A DNA stretch of 64,000 nt from Gemmatimonadota bacterium (GCA_016704465.1 JADJAD010000007.1:248001-312000); one strand, 5' to 3'. Positions 44,941 to 54,702 are shown, counted from the stretch's first letter. Notes: generated from the letters alone by a model not told the origin. Translations and numbers: made by a program.

Positions 44941-45404
44941 TGCGCATGGCGTACTTGTTGTGCCTGACGGGCGTGGTGCTGGCGGCCTGTTCGGGCGCCG
45001 AGCCGACGGTCGTGGACGGCACGTGCGAGCCCACGCCGCGCTATCCAACTGCCATCGGCTGCGCCTATGTCTTTGGCCGGGTGACCGACGTGACCGGCGC
45101 GGCGTTGGACAGCATCGACGGCCTGGTGCGGTTGAGCGATGCCTGCGCCTGCTCATCGCCCCGGCTCGAGGGTGACGCCAACGGCGTCTACGCCACCGTC
45201 GTCCACCGCCTGCCGCGCACCAGCGGCTTCTCCGACACCGCCACCGCCACCATCGTCGCCCTCGCCAGCGCCCCGAAGTACCCCCGCCACGTAACGGGTG
45301 CCGCCTACTTCGACACTGCCCGCGTGGTATTACGCTTCGCCCGTTTAGGCGAGACCCCACCCCCCACCGAAGTCGACCTCCGCATAACGATCCCTCCCCG
45401 GTGA
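44937..45404 (+). CDS. Predicted lipoprotein, unknown function
   Basis: A 155-residue protein with a short lipoprotein signal (MVRMAYLLCLTGVVLAACSG, lipobox LAAC). The mature part contains a compact beta domain (CAYVFGRVTDVTGAALDSID), which looks like a small carboxypeptidase-regulatory-like fold, with a Cys pair (ACACSS). The ATG at 44937 gives a positively charged n-region but lies inside the upstream hairpin; the ATG at 44946 is the alternative. No further function can be read. Confidence 0.72.
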   Translation: MVRMAYLLCLTGVVLAACSGAEPTVVDGTCEPTPRYPTAIGCAYVFGRVTDVTGAALDSIDGLVRLSDACACSSPRLEGDANGVYATVVHRLPRTSGFSDTATATIVALASAPKYPRHVTGAAYFDTARVVLRFARLGETPPPTEVDLRITIPPR

Positions 45405-45415
45405 GGTCCGCCCCT

Positions 45416-45443
45416 CCCGTCCCCCGTCCCCCGTCCCCCGTCC
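45416..45443. repeat. 7-bp tandem repeat abutting the glgC stop
   Basis: Four exact units of CCCGTCC, the last ending directly at the glgC stop codon (45444-45446). The unit length is not a multiple of 3. Confidence 0.9.
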
Positions 45444-46703
45444 CTAGATCTGGTCTATCATCGGCTGCGTGATCAACACCGTCCCCTTCTCGGATCGGCG
45501 GAATCGGGCCGCATCCTGCACCGGGTCCTCGCCGACGACCAACCCCGGCGGAATCCGCACGCCGCGGTCCACGACAACACGACGCAAGCGCGCCCCCCGG
45601 CCCACGTCCACATCCGGCATCAGGACCGCTCCCTCGAGATGCGCGAAGGAGTGCACCTTCACCCCGGTGAACAGCAGGCTCCGGTGCAGGTAGGCGCCTG
45701 ACACGATGCACCCCCCCGACACCAGCGAGTTCAACGCCTCACCACGCCGCCCATCCTCGTTATGCACGAACTTGGCCGGCGGCGTGATCTCGCCGTAGGT
45801 CCAGATGGGCCAGTTCTTGTCGTACAGGTCGAGCGACGGCACGACCGTCGTCAGGTCGATGTTGGCCTCCCAGTACGCATCGATCGTCCCGGCATCGCGC
45901 CAGTAGGCCTCCTTCTCTGTCTCGGCCTTGACGCACGATCGGCTGAAGCGATGTGCCACGGCCTTGCCGTGCTTCACCACGAACGGAATGATGTCCTTGC
46001 CGAAGTCGCGGCTCGACTCGGGGTTCGCCGCATCGTGCCGCAGCAGGTCGAACAGGTAACTCGTACGGAAGACGTAGATCCCCATGCTCGCCATCGCCAT
46101 GTCGGGATTCTCGGGAATGCCCGGGGGATCGGCGGGCTTCTCCAGGAAGCTGACGATGCGGTCGTTCGCGTCCACGTGCATGACCCCGAAGCCCGTCGCC
46201 TCCATGCGCGGCACCTCCAGGCACCCCACCGTCACATCGGCCTCCTGGTCCACGTGCTGCTGCAGCATCAGCTCGTAGTCCATCTTGTACACATGGTCAC
46301 CGGCGAGCACGACCATGAACTCGGGACCATAGGCCTCGATGATGTCGATGTTCTGGAACACCGCATCGGCCGTCCCCTCGTACCATTGCGTCTCGCTCAC
46401 GCGCTGGCTGGCGGGGAGGATGTCGAAGCTCTCGTTGCGCTCGGGACGCATGAAGTTCCAGCCGCGCTGCAGGTGGCGGATCAGGCTATGGGCCTTGTAC
46501 TGCGTGGCCACGCCGATGCGGCGCACCCCGGAGTTGATCGCGTTGGACAGCGCGAAGTCGATGATGCGCGACTTGCAGCCGAAATACACCGCCGGCTTGG
46601 CGCGTCGGTCCGTCAGCTCGTGAAGCCGCGAGCCTCGCCCTCCGGCGAGGACGTAGGCCATGGCGTTTCGGGCGATGATGCTTCCGCGCGGGGAAGTGGA
46701 CAT
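45444..46703 (-). CDS. glgC: Glucose-1-phosphate adenylyltransferase
   Basis: A 419-residue enzyme making ADP-glucose from glucose-1-phosphate and ATP, the committed step of bacterial glycogen synthesis. The N-terminal nucleotide-binding motif is AYVLAGGRGSRLHELTDRRAKPAVYFGGK-like (here GCK). WYEGTADAVFQN, AGDHVYKMDY, the G1P site GIYVFRTSYL and the AYWRDAGTIDAYWEANIDL segment follow. A left-handed beta-helix (SGGCIVSGAYLHRSLLFTGV) ends the protein. The start ATG at 46703 is chosen because it is followed by the family N-terminus. It is divergent from glgA with a 134-base shared promoter region. Confidence 0.96.
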   Translation of the reverse strand: MSTSPRGSIIARNAMAYVLAGGRGSRLHELTDRRAKPAVYFGCKSRIIDFALSNAINSGVRRIGVATQYKAHSLIRHLQRGWNFMRPERNESFDILPASQRVSETQWYEGTADAVFQNIDIIEAYGPEFMVVLAGDHVYKMDYELMLQQHVDQEADVTVGCLEVPRMEATGFGVMHVDANDRIVSFLEKPADPPGIPENPDMAMASMGIYVFRTSYLFDLLRHDAANPESSRDFGKDIIPFVVKHGKAVAHRFSRSCVKAETEKEAYWRDAGTIDAYWEANIDLTTVVPSLDLYDKNWPIWTYGEITPPAKFVHNEDGRRGEALNSLVSGGCIVSGAYLHRSLLFTGVKVHSFAHLEGAVLMPDVDVGRGARLRRVVVDRGVRIPPGLVVGEDPVQDAARFRRSEKGTVLITQPMIDQI

Positions 46704-46837
46704 GTCGACGGTGCTCTCAGAGCGCTCGAGGGGTAGTTCGTCGCGCGAGACATCGAGGGGCGTGCGCGGTCCCTCGCCAACGCATGACGTGTCACGTCCA
46801 CTTTGCACCGGCGTCGGGCATGGCGTAAGGTTGCAGC

Positions 46838-48284
46838 ATGAAAGTTCTCTTCGTTGCTGCCGAGGTTCATCCGTGGGTCAAGACCGGGGGGCTGGCCGAT
46901 GTCGCCGGCGCCCTGCCCACCGCGCTCCGGGCGGCCGGACACGACGTGCGCGTCGTGATGCCGCGCTACCGTGTGCTGCGCGAGCGCGCCCTCCCGATGG
47001 ACGGCCCGCTCGCCGCCTCGTTCCTCCCCATCGGCGAACGCGCCGAGGAGCTGCGGGTCTGGCGCCTGCGCGAGAGCGATGCACCGACGTACCTGCTCGA
47101 CATACCCGCCGCCTTCGAGCGTGCCTCGATCTACGGCGAGGATGACGACCATCGGCGATTCATCCTCTTCGCCCGCGGCGTGCTCGACCTCATGCAGCAC
47201 CTGCGCGAAGTGGACGGCTGGCAGCCCGATGTCGTACACGCCCACGACTGGCACTCGGCGCTCGTCTCGAACTACCTCAAGACGTACCACGCCTACACCT
47301 TCGGCCATATCGCCACGGTTTTCACCGTGCACAACCTGGCCTATCAGGGAGTCACCACCCCCGGAACGGTCGGGCTGGCAGGGCTCAGTGAAATGGGAAT
47401 GGTGGAGAACGGACTCGGCGCCCGCGTGGCCGGGACGTTCAATTTCATGGCTCGCGGCCTCGCCTATAGCGACATCATCACCACAGTAAGCCCCACCTAC
47501 GCCGAAGAGATCATGACCGGCGAGTTTGGTGAAGGGCTGGACGGCGTGCTGCGGGCCCGGCGTGACCGCGTGGTCGGAATCCTGAACGGGATCGACACCA
47601 CGCTCTACGATCCGGCCACGGACAAGCACATCGCCGAGCCGTACAGCGCCGACGACCTCGGTGGCAAGGCGGAGTGCAAGGCGGCGCTCCAACGCGAACT
47701 GGCCCTGACCGAGGCGCCCGACACCCCCCCTGCTCGGCATCGTCACACGGTTGGTAGGCCAGAAGGGGCTCGACCTGTTGCACGCCGCCATGCCGTGGCT
47801 GCTGCGGTCGACCGATGCCCAGTTCGTGCTGTTGGGGTCGGGCGAGGCCCGATGGCAGGACGCCTTCCGCGGCTACGCCGACGCGCATCCCGATCGTCTC
47901 GCCGCCCGCATCGGCTTCGACGCCGCGCTCGCCCAGCGCATCTACGCCGGGTCCGACGCCTTCCTCATGCCGTCACGCTTCGAGCCCTGCGGGCTGGGGC
48001 AGATGATCGCCCTGCGCTACGGCAGCGTCCCGATCGTGCGCGCCACCGGCGGGCTGGCCGACACGGTGAGCGAGGGCTTCGAGGGGAACGGCTTTCGCTT
48101 CCACCCGTACGAGACCGCCCACTTCACCGACGCCATCGGACGGGCCCTGGCCGCCTATCGGAATCCCAAGGGCTGGGGGCTGCTGCGCGCGCGCGGCATG
48201 CGTGAGGACAACTCGTGGGACCACGCGGCGGCGCGGTACGGGCGCGTGTATACGGCGGCGCGGAGGATTGTGGGGGGACGCTAG
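46838..48284 (+). CDS. glgA: Glycogen synthase, with an apparent +1 frameshift at a C7 run
   Basis: The GT5 starch/glycogen synthase transfers glucose from ADP-glucose to glycogen. The N-terminus KVLFVAAEVHPWVKTGGLADV contains the KTGGL substrate-binding motif. VHAHDWHSAL, FTVHNLAYQG and SPTYAEEI follow. Then the frame breaks at the C-run 47724-47730. Removing one C restores PDTPLLGIVTRLVGQKGLDLL, and the C-terminal half (SRFEPCGLGQMIALRYGSVPIVRATGGLADTV) continues to 48284. About 480 residues in total, the usual length. This is either a sequencing/assembly indel in a homopolymer or an inactivated gene. It is paired with divergent glgC. Confidence 0.92.
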
Positions 48285-48851
48285 GTCGCGCTGAGTCGCG
48301 GTGGGGCGCAGGCGACGGACTCCATCCCTTTCCGCGCGGGGCAGTGGGGGGCGGAGTTTGCGGTGTCAGACAATTTCAGGGGCGCCGGGGTGCTGCGTTT
48401 CCTCACGCCTCGACGGGCGCTGGTATTGGACTTGTCAGGCTCGACCACCCGGGAATCCGCGACCGGATGGTCGACGGCTACCGACGTCGATTTCGTCCAG
48501 CTGCGCCTAGGCCATCGCTGGTATCGGCCAATCCATGATCGGATCGTGCAGCATGTGACCGTCGGCGCGTCCTTCGCTCGCAGCGTTGTCGAGCACACGG
48601 TGACCACGGTCGAGGGCCTCGAGGGCAAGACCGCCCAACAGGCCAACTCCGGAGGTGCATACGCTGACCTGGGGGCCGCGTGGCTGGTGACGCCACATCT
48701 GTCGCTCGGCGCGGCGTGGACCGCCGACGTCTCCTACAAACGAGCAAGCACTGACGCCAGCGGCGAGGGAGTCCAACTACTGGACCAACGCGTGCGTTCC
48801 TGGAACGCCAACGCCGGATCGGTCTCGCTGCGCCTCAACCTCTACTTCTGA
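48285..48851 (+). pseudogene. 5'-truncated outer-membrane beta-barrel protein
   Basis: The frame continues directly after the glgA stop as AQATDSIPFRAGQWGAEF, which is the beginning of a mature outer-membrane protein just after a signal cleavage site (AQA). Alternating beta strands follow, ending in NLYF, a typical barrel C-terminus. No signal peptide or proper start codon precedes it; the only candidate is a GTG at 48363. It therefore appears to have lost its first ~25 codons, as if a deletion had joined it to glgA. About 180 residues remain. Confidence 0.65.
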
Positions 48852-48872
48852 CCCCAGCGCTGCTCCAGTCGC

Positions 48873-50582
48873 CTAGGGCGCCTTCCCCTCGCTCGCTGCC
48901 ACCGCACCCAGCGGCACCTTGTCCCGGTCAATGCGCTGGTCAGGGGCAATCTTCCAGCTGGCGATCGTCGTCCACCACCCGACGGCCGAGAGCGGACCGG
49001 TCTCGATGCGGCGGTTTATTCCCGCCACCAGCTTCGGCTCGTACAGGAACACGGCGCCGGCGTCCTGGATGATCTGGTTGTAGGCGCGCTGGTACAGCGC
49101 CTTGGTCCGTGCGGTGTCGAATTCCGACGCGACGCTGTCGAGCGCTGCATCGACCACCGGGCTGGAGTAGCCGCCATAGTTGGCGGCGAAGTCGCTCGTG
49201 CTGACCGGGCTGCCGAAGTTGGCCTTGAGATCCGACGGGCTCGGGTCGTTATGCACCCCGTGCATCACCACGTCGAACTTCCCCGACGTGATGCTCTCGA
49301 TGAAGGTGTTGAACTCCATGTCCTCGAGGCTCACCTGCGCCCCCACCTCCTTCCACTGTGACTGGAGTAGCACCGCCGCCTGACGACGCGGCGCGCTCGA
49401 CGCGGGCGACAGCAGCGAAAAGGCCAGCGAGCGTCCCCCCCTCTTCCGCACGCCACTCCCGTCGCCGTCCAGCCACCCGGCCGAGTCGAGCAACGCCTTG
49501 GCCGCAGCCAGGTCGAATGGCAGCATCTCGATCGACGGGTCGGCGGTCCACTGGGCGCGCACGGCCGGGCCGATTGAGAGGTAGGCGAGCGTGTCGAATA
49601 CGTTCTTCACGACGGTCTGGCGATCGACCGCCATGGTCAGCGCTCGGCGCACGGCCCTGTCGCCCAGAATGGGGTGCGGGCGCTGGCGGTCGGCCGGGTT
49701 ACGGGCATTGAACAAGGCCAAGCCGTAGTCGAGCCCTTGGTACGGAACGAGACGGATGTCGGGCGACTTCGCGACCCCGATCAGCGCATCGCCGCGCAGC
49801 ATCTCGATCATGTCAGCCTCCTCCGTCACCAGTCGGCTCCACATCGCCGTCGGATCGGGCGACACGCTCCAGATCACGCGATCGAGCGACGGTCGTCCGA
49901 GGAAGTTGGAGGTGTCGGCCACCACCTCGATCAGCGAGCCTTTGACCCACCGACGGAAGCGAAAGCGCCCGTTCCCCACCGGGTTCTGCGCAAAGTCCGA
50001 CTCGCGCATCTTGTCGCGCGGCACGCTGGCCAGCAGGTGCGACGGCACTACGGGGAGCCCGTAGACCAGCGAGAAGAACTGCTCGGGCGAGCGACGATTG
50101 AACCAGACCACCGCCGTCAGCGAGTCTTGCACGCTCGCCGAGTCGACGCCCTCGATCCCCCCGGCATGCCGCGAGGCGACGACCGGGTCCTTGAGCAAGG
50201 CGATAGAGAAGCGCACGTCCTCAGCCACCACCGGCGCGCCATCGTGCCAGCGAGCACGCGGGTCGATGGAGAAGGCGATCGACAGCGAATCGGAAGCCCA
50301 GATCCAGCTCTTGGCCAACCGCGGCTCAAAGCCCGCATCGCCCACCGTATTCATCGACGCCGGCGGTGCGGCCAGCGGCTCGAAGAGCTGGTCGGCGATC
50401 TGCTTCCCGACCAGCTGGGTGATCACCGCCGGAAGCAGGAAGTCTGCGTCCGCCGCCACGGCCACGATGACCGTCCCCCGACCCTCGTTGCCGCCAGAAT
50501 CCTTCGTGCCACATGCCACGGCGCCCAACGCGGTGATTCCCAGGACGCAGGCACGAACGTAGCGCGAACGATGTGGCAACAT
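48873..50582 (-). CDS. ABC-type peptide/oligopeptide-binding lipoprotein (SBP family 5)
   Basis: A 569-residue extracytoplasmic solute-binding protein with a lipoprotein signal (ITALGAVACGTKD, lipobox AVAC). The family-5 layout is visible: FEPRLAKSWIWASDSLSIAF, RWHDGAPVVAEDVRFSI, the NPVGNGRFRFRRW segment, RRALTMAVDRQTVV and NQIIQDAGAVFLYEP. It would capture oligopeptides, nickel or similar ligands for an ABC importer. No permease or ATPase lies nearby, so the transporter must be elsewhere, or the protein works alone. It converges on the beheaded barrel gene. Confidence 0.9.
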   Translation of the reverse strand: MLPHRSRYVRACVLGITALGAVACGTKDSGGNEGRGTVIVAVAADADFLLPAVITQLVGKQIADQLFEPLAAPPASMNTVGDAGFEPRLAKSWIWASDSLSIAFSIDPRARWHDGAPVVAEDVRFSIALLKDPVVASRHAGGIEGVDSASVQDSLTAVVWFNRRSPEQFFSLVYGLPVVPSHLLASVPRDKMRESDFAQNPVGNGRFRFRRWVKGSLIEVVADTSNFLGRPSLDRVIWSVSPDPTAMWSRLVTEEADMIEMLRGDALIGVAKSPDIRLVPYQGLDYGLALFNARNPADRQRPHPILGDRAVRRALTMAVDRQTVVKNVFDTLAYLSIGPAVRAQWTADPSIEMLPFDLAAAKALLDSAGWLDGDGSGVRKRGGRSLAFSLLSPASSAPRRQAAVLLQSQWKEVGAQVSLEDMEFNTFIESITSGKFDVVMHGVHNDPSPSDLKANFGSPVSTSDFAANYGGYSSPVVDAALDSVASEFDTARTKALYQRAYNQIIQDAGAVFLYEPKLVAGINRRIETGPLSAVGWWTTIASWKIAPDQRIDRDKVPLGAVAASEGKAP

Positions 50583-50778
50583 GGGTCAGTTCCTGAGTGG
50601 GGCGGAGCCCGGTGACGATCGCGTCACGTGCATTCGGTCGGAATCCTTGAGACGGTCCAAGCGTGCGCCTCGCAACGTGACGACCACACACACACTCGTC
50701 ACTCGCGCATTGGAGGACTGGACAACCTATGCTTCCGAGTAGCGACCCTCCAACCAGTCCCGACCGTACAGCGTCTTC

Positions 50779-53460
50779 CTATCGAGCGCCCGCCAGCGCC
50801 GACTCGACGTCCCGCGGGAGCGTCTCGATCCCCCCCTCGCGGTAAGCGGCTCGAGCGCGAGAGGTCGCGGCGCGCGCCCGTTCCCCGTCCCCGCTCGCGC
50901 GGAGCGCCAGCGCCAGCTCGACCAGGAGCGGCGCACGGTCGCGCTGACCCGCTGCGCTGGTGGAGTCCGTGCTCAGTGCCAGCGCCGCGTCCTGCAGGCG
51001 CACGGCACTGGTTGCCTCCCCACGAAGGCGGCTCACCATCCCCTCGGTGTGGCGCAGCAGGACTTGCGTGGTGACGGGGATCGTCGTCGTGTCGCGGGCC
51101 AGTTTGTTCAGTCGTATCCACGCCGCCTCTGCCCGTCCCGAGATGGCCTCGGCCTGGGCGATGCGGATTCGATGCACCGCCAGCCTCGGGTGCGCGTCGC
51201 CCCACGCCTGGGCGAGCAGCGAGAGCGCCTCCTCGAGCGGGGCGATGGCGGCCGCGCCGCGCCCCATCTTGACCAGCGCGGAGCCGCGGTTGGCCTGCAC
51301 GATGCCGTAGCTCACACTCGTCGAGTCGCCGTTGGCGCGCAGGAGGCGTCGCGCTTCGTCGTAGTCGCGCAGGGCGCTGTCGTACTCGGCGAGCTCGAGG
51401 CGATAGCCCGCGAGCGATGCGCGCAGGAAGGCCCGGGTGTACGAATCGGGGCCCATGCTGATCACCGAGGCGGTGTCGGCGCGGGCGAGCACCTCGATTG
51501 CCTCGCGCGTGCGCCCCACGCGTCCGAGGGCGCGCCCGAGGACCATCTGCCCCTCGATCACCCGGGGATGAGACTCGGTCCCTCCATAGTGCTCGCGCGT
51601 GGCCGCCACGGCGCGCTGGGCGACCAGCAGTGCCTCGTTCCGATCCGTGCCCAGGTTCTCCAGCGCCACGGCCAGTACCTGCAGCGCCGTCACCCGCAAT
51701 TCGTGGCGAGGGGGGAGGTCGCGTTGCGCTCGCTCGTCGGCCTCGCGCACCGGTGGCACCGCGGCCGCCGCCTGCCCCCGGTCGATCGCCAGGTGCGCCG
51801 AGTCGACGAGCAGCCCGATGAGGATCGACGGCTCGGGCGATGGCTGCGCCCGCATCGCCGCCAGCGTCGACGCGACCAGCGTGTCCATCGCGTCGAGCTG
51901 TCCGCGGGCGCGAAAGAGCCCGCCGAGCGCGAGCTTCGCACGCAAGGTGCGATCGTCGGTCTCGCCGAAGCGCTGCACTGCCATCTGCTCCGCCTCGTGC
52001 AGGATCGGCCCGGCAGCCTGGTACGCCTGCAGGCTCGCCAGGCTCGACCCAATGAGCCAGGTAAGCTCGAAGCGCAGGTCGGGGCGCGCGGCGAGCGTAC
52101 TGTCGAGCCCTGCATACGCCTGTTGGAGCAGGTCGACCGCGGTCAGCGCGGTCCCGTCGCCGAGGTATGGGTCGGCGTGCTGGAAGATCCCGGTGATGAA
52201 GGCGGTCACTTCCTCGGCGCGCTGCTGCTCCGCGCGCGCGACCTGCGCCTGCCAGATCGCCGCCCCCGCCCCGCCGACCACCGCGACGAGCACCGCCGCC
52301 GCCGCCGAGACGGCGAGCGCGTTGCGCCGCACAAACCGCGTGGTGCGGTAGCCGAACGAGTCGGGGCGGGCGCGCACGGGACGGCCGTCGAGCCAGGCCT
52401 GCAGGTCGTCGGCGAGCGCGGTCACGGTGGCGTATCGCTCGCCCGGCTGCTTGCGCAGTGCCTTGAGTGCGATCGTGTCCAGGTCGCCGCGCAGCAATCG
52501 TCGCCGGGCCGGGGTCTCGACGCAGTCACTGGGGCGCCGTGGCTCGCCTGTGACAATCGCCTCTTCCAGCGCCCCACGCGACTCGCGGGCCAGCCGGTAC
52601 GGGCGCGCGTCGCTCAGCAGCTCGAACAGGATCACCCCCAGCGCGTAGACGTCGGTGGCCGTAGTGACCTCGCCCCCCATGACCTGCTCGGGCGAGGCGT
52701 ACAGTGGCGTCAGCAGGGTGCCGCCATCTCGCGTGAGCGCCGTCGCGCCCGGCGCCCCGTCGTCCTCGACCAACTTGGCAATGCCGAAGTCGAGCAACTT
52801 GACCGCGCCGTCGCCCCCCACCAGGATGTTCGACGGCTTGAGGTCGCGATGGACCACCAGGCTGGCGTGGGCGTGCGCCACCGCAGCGAGCACGTCAAGA
52901 AAGAGGCGCACCCGCGCATGCACGTCGAGCGTGCGATCGCGGCACCACGCGTCCAGGTGCACGCCGTCCACGTGCTCGAGCACGAGATAGGGCTGCCCGT
53001 CGTCCGACACCCCGGCATCCAGCAGTTGGGCAATATGCGGGTGGCGCAGCCGCGCGAGGATCTGCCCCTCACGGCGGAATCGCTTCTCGCCGTCCGCGCC
53101 GAGCAGTGCGGTGGAGAGCAGCTTCACGGCAACCACGGCGTCGTAACGCCCGTCGTGGCGGTGTGCGCGCCACACACTCCCCATGCCGCCGCGCCCGATC
53201 AGCGACTCCAGCCGGTAAGGACCGCACATCGCTCCCGGGCGACCGCCAGTCACCGGTGGCGGTGTCGCCGTCCCCTGCATGAATCCTTCCTGCGACATCG
53301 CCTCGCGGGCGCGCAGCAGCTCGGCCACCCGCGGCGCCAGCGCCGGCTGCTCGCTGTGCAGTCGCGCGAGCCATGGCGCCCGCTCGGCGTCGGACAGGTC
53401 GAGCGCTTCATCCAGCAGCGCCGACAGCGCGCTCCATTCCTGGGGATCAGGGGCCGGCAT
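50779..53460 (-). CDS. Serine/threonine protein kinase with C-terminal TPR-type sensor region
   Basis: An 893-residue transmembrane kinase. Residues 1-60 form a helical N-terminus (LDEALDLSDAERAPWLARL) of the type that precedes many such kinases. The Hanks-type domain has the glycine loop GRGGMGSV (89-96), catalytic Lys113, HRDLKPSN (204-211) and DFG (224-226). A transmembrane helix (about 380-402) is followed by about 480 residues of helical repeats likely to be TPRs. It starts 11 bases after the ECF-like sigma gene, so the two are co-expressed. Kinase-sigma pairs of this type convert an external signal to transcription. Confidence 0.94.
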   Translation of the reverse strand: MPAPDPQEWSALSALLDEALDLSDAERAPWLARLHSEQPALAPRVAELLRAREAMSQEGFMQGTATPPPVTGGRPGAMCGPYRLESLIGRGGMGSVWRAHRHDGRYDAVVAVKLLSTALLGADGEKRFRREGQILARLRHPHIAQLLDAGVSDDGQPYLVLEHVDGVHLDAWCRDRTLDVHARVRLFLDVLAAVAHAHASLVVHRDLKPSNILVGGDGAVKLLDFGIAKLVEDDGAPGATALTRDGGTLLTPLYASPEQVMGGEVTTATDVYALGVILFELLSDARPYRLARESRGALEEAIVTGEPRRPSDCVETPARRRLLRGDLDTIALKALRKQPGERYATVTALADDLQAWLDGRPVRARPDSFGYRTTRFVRRNALAVSAAAAVLVAVVGGAGAAIWQAQVARAEQQRAEEVTAFITGIFQHADPYLGDGTALTAVDLLQQAYAGLDSTLAARPDLRFELTWLIGSSLASLQAYQAAGPILHEAEQMAVQRFGETDDRTLRAKLALGGLFRARGQLDAMDTLVASTLAAMRAQPSPEPSILIGLLVDSAHLAIDRGQAAAAVPPVREADERAQRDLPPRHELRVTALQVLAVALENLGTDRNEALLVAQRAVAATREHYGGTESHPRVIEGQMVLGRALGRVGRTREAIEVLARADTASVISMGPDSYTRAFLRASLAGYRLELAEYDSALRDYDEARRLLRANGDSTSVSYGIVQANRGSALVKMGRGAAAIAPLEEALSLLAQAWGDAHPRLAVHRIRIAQAEAISGRAEAAWIRLNKLARDTTTIPVTTQVLLRHTEGMVSRLRGEATSAVRLQDAALALSTDSTSAAGQRDRAPLLVELALALRASGDGERARAATSRARAAYREGGIETLPRDVESALAGAR

Positions 53461-53471
53461 GCGGGAGCACC

Positions 53472-54137
53472 TCAGGCCGCGCCGTCATCGAGCGCCTGCC
53501 GCAGGTACAGCCGCGCCTTGTCCCACTGCCGTTGCACCGTGCGCTCGGCCACCCGCTGCACCGCGGCAATCTCGGCGAACGTAAAGCCGCAAAAGAATCG
53601 CAGGTCCACCACGCGTGCCAGCGTGGGGTCCACCTGCTCGAGTTGTTCAAGCGCGTTATGGATCGCGATCAGCTCGTCGGGATCGCTCACCTGCTGCGCG
53701 TGACCCGTGTCGAGCGTCGTGCCCCGCACCCCGCTCCCCCGCTTGGCGGCGTGGTTCGCGCGCACCCGGTCGATGAGCACGCCACGCATCGCCTTGGCCG
53801 CGTAGGCGAGGAATCGCGCTTCGTCGGGAAAGTCCCCCACTTCGCGGGCGCCGAAGGCGAGGTAGACCTCATGCAGAAGCGTGGTAGCGCTGAGTGGGCT
53901 CACCGCCCCCTGCCGGCGCACCTCGCGCTGCGCCAGCCGATGCAGCTCGTCGTACAGCGTGGCGAACAGCAGGTCGCGCGCGCGCGCATCGCCCGCATCG
54001 GCTTGGGCGACGAGGGTGCTGAGTGGAGCGGCTGCGAGTGGGGAGCTTGGAATCACGACGCGGCGTTCGGCGCGGGGCAAGGCGACACGGAGCGCCACGA
54101 TGCGGGTCGTGGACGCCGGGAGCGCGACAGCACGCAC
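53472..54137 (-). CDS. ECF-like sigma factor (TIGR02999-type)
   Basis: About 221 residues, or about 194 if the GTG at 54056 is used, which fits the family start (VIPSSPLAAAPLSTLVAQADAGD). Region 2 is LHRLAQREVRRQG ... LLHEVYLAFG then RFLAYAAKAMRGVLIDRVR. Region 4 is VDLRFFCGFTFAEIAAVQRVAERTVQRQWDKARLYL. This sigma subgroup is known for being encoded beside Ser/Thr kinases, as here. It should recruit RNA polymerase to specialised promoters once the kinase signals. An operon with the small protein upstream is likely. Confidence 0.9.
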   Translation of the reverse strand: MRAVALPASTTRIVALRVALPRAERRVVIPSSPLAAAPLSTLVAQADAGDARARDLLFATLYDELHRLAQREVRRQGAVSPLSATTLLHEVYLAFGAREVGDFPDEARFLAYAAKAMRGVLIDRVRANHAAKRGSGVRGTTLDTGHAQQVSDPDELIAIHNALEQLEQVDPTLARVVDLRFFCGFTFAEIAAVQRVAERTVQRQWDKARLYLRQALDDGAA

Positions 54138-54215
54138 CGCGCACCGCGACGCCCGGCAGCAGCGAGCAGCCGCAACGCGGCCGCCAGAATCAACACCCGA
54201 ATCTGGGTCGTGGCA

Positions 54216-54632
54216 TCAGCCCTCGCCAGCTCGGCGGCGCAATCCGCCAACAGCGAGCGACGGCGCCGAGTAGCGCTCGGGTGACCGGGGGGTGATCGCC
54301 GAAAGGTCGCCGCGCGCCCGATCGGGTACGGACGCCCGTTGAGGGACCACCATTGTCCAAAACGGCCGTCGCGCGGTCGGCACTTCGGCCGGCACTTCGG
54401 CCGGCACTGCGGTCGGCGCCAGGTCCGCCCCACGCGCGTCGGCCGATGCCTCGCTCGACTGGTGTCGCCGGTCTGCCTCCGCTAACGCCTGCTCCACGCG
54501 CGCCACGACGGTCGGGGCCTCCGTCCGCAGGTCGTCGAGCCAAGCCTGTCGCTGGGCGGCCCCCTGACCTCGGGCCAGCGAGATCAAGGGAGCGAGGGCG
54601 TCGTGCTCGCGGGAGCGGATCGATCCGAACAT
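54216..54632 (-). CDS. Small protein upstream of the sigma/kinase operon, unknown function
   Basis: A 138-residue protein with a strong GGAGGAG ribosome site before its ATG at 54632, which supports it being real. The first 55 residues (DALAPLISLARGQGAAQRQA, then WLDDLRTEAPTVVARVEQAL) resemble the helical N-terminus of the kinase encoded downstream (WSALSALLDEALDLSDAERA). The rest is low-complexity, includes AVPAEVPAEVPTA from a 12-bp repeat, and has no domain. Position and similarity suggest a regulatory mimic of the kinase N-terminus or a shared docking module (inference). Confidence 0.65.
   Translation of the reverse strand: MFGSIRSREHDALAPLISLARGQGAAQRQAWLDDLRTEAPTVVARVEQALAEADRRHQSSEASADARGADLAPTAVPAEVPAEVPTARRPFWTMVVPQRASVPDRARGDLSAITPRSPERYSAPSLAVGGLRRRAGEG
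54373..54420. repeat. 12-bp tandem repeat inside the small upstream gene
   Basis: Four units of TCGGCCGGCACT-like sequence encode VPAEVPAEVP on the minus strand. Confidence 0.88.
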
Positions 54633-54702
54633 GATGTCTCCTCCAGATGGGGGCAATTCAGCGAGTGCTGTATCTCTTGGGCTATCGGATTCCCGCCTCC
54701 GA

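Noticed and set aside
51049..53703. 884-codon plus-strand frame opposite the kinase
   Set aside because: Entirely antisense to the kinase, which has all catalytic motifs.
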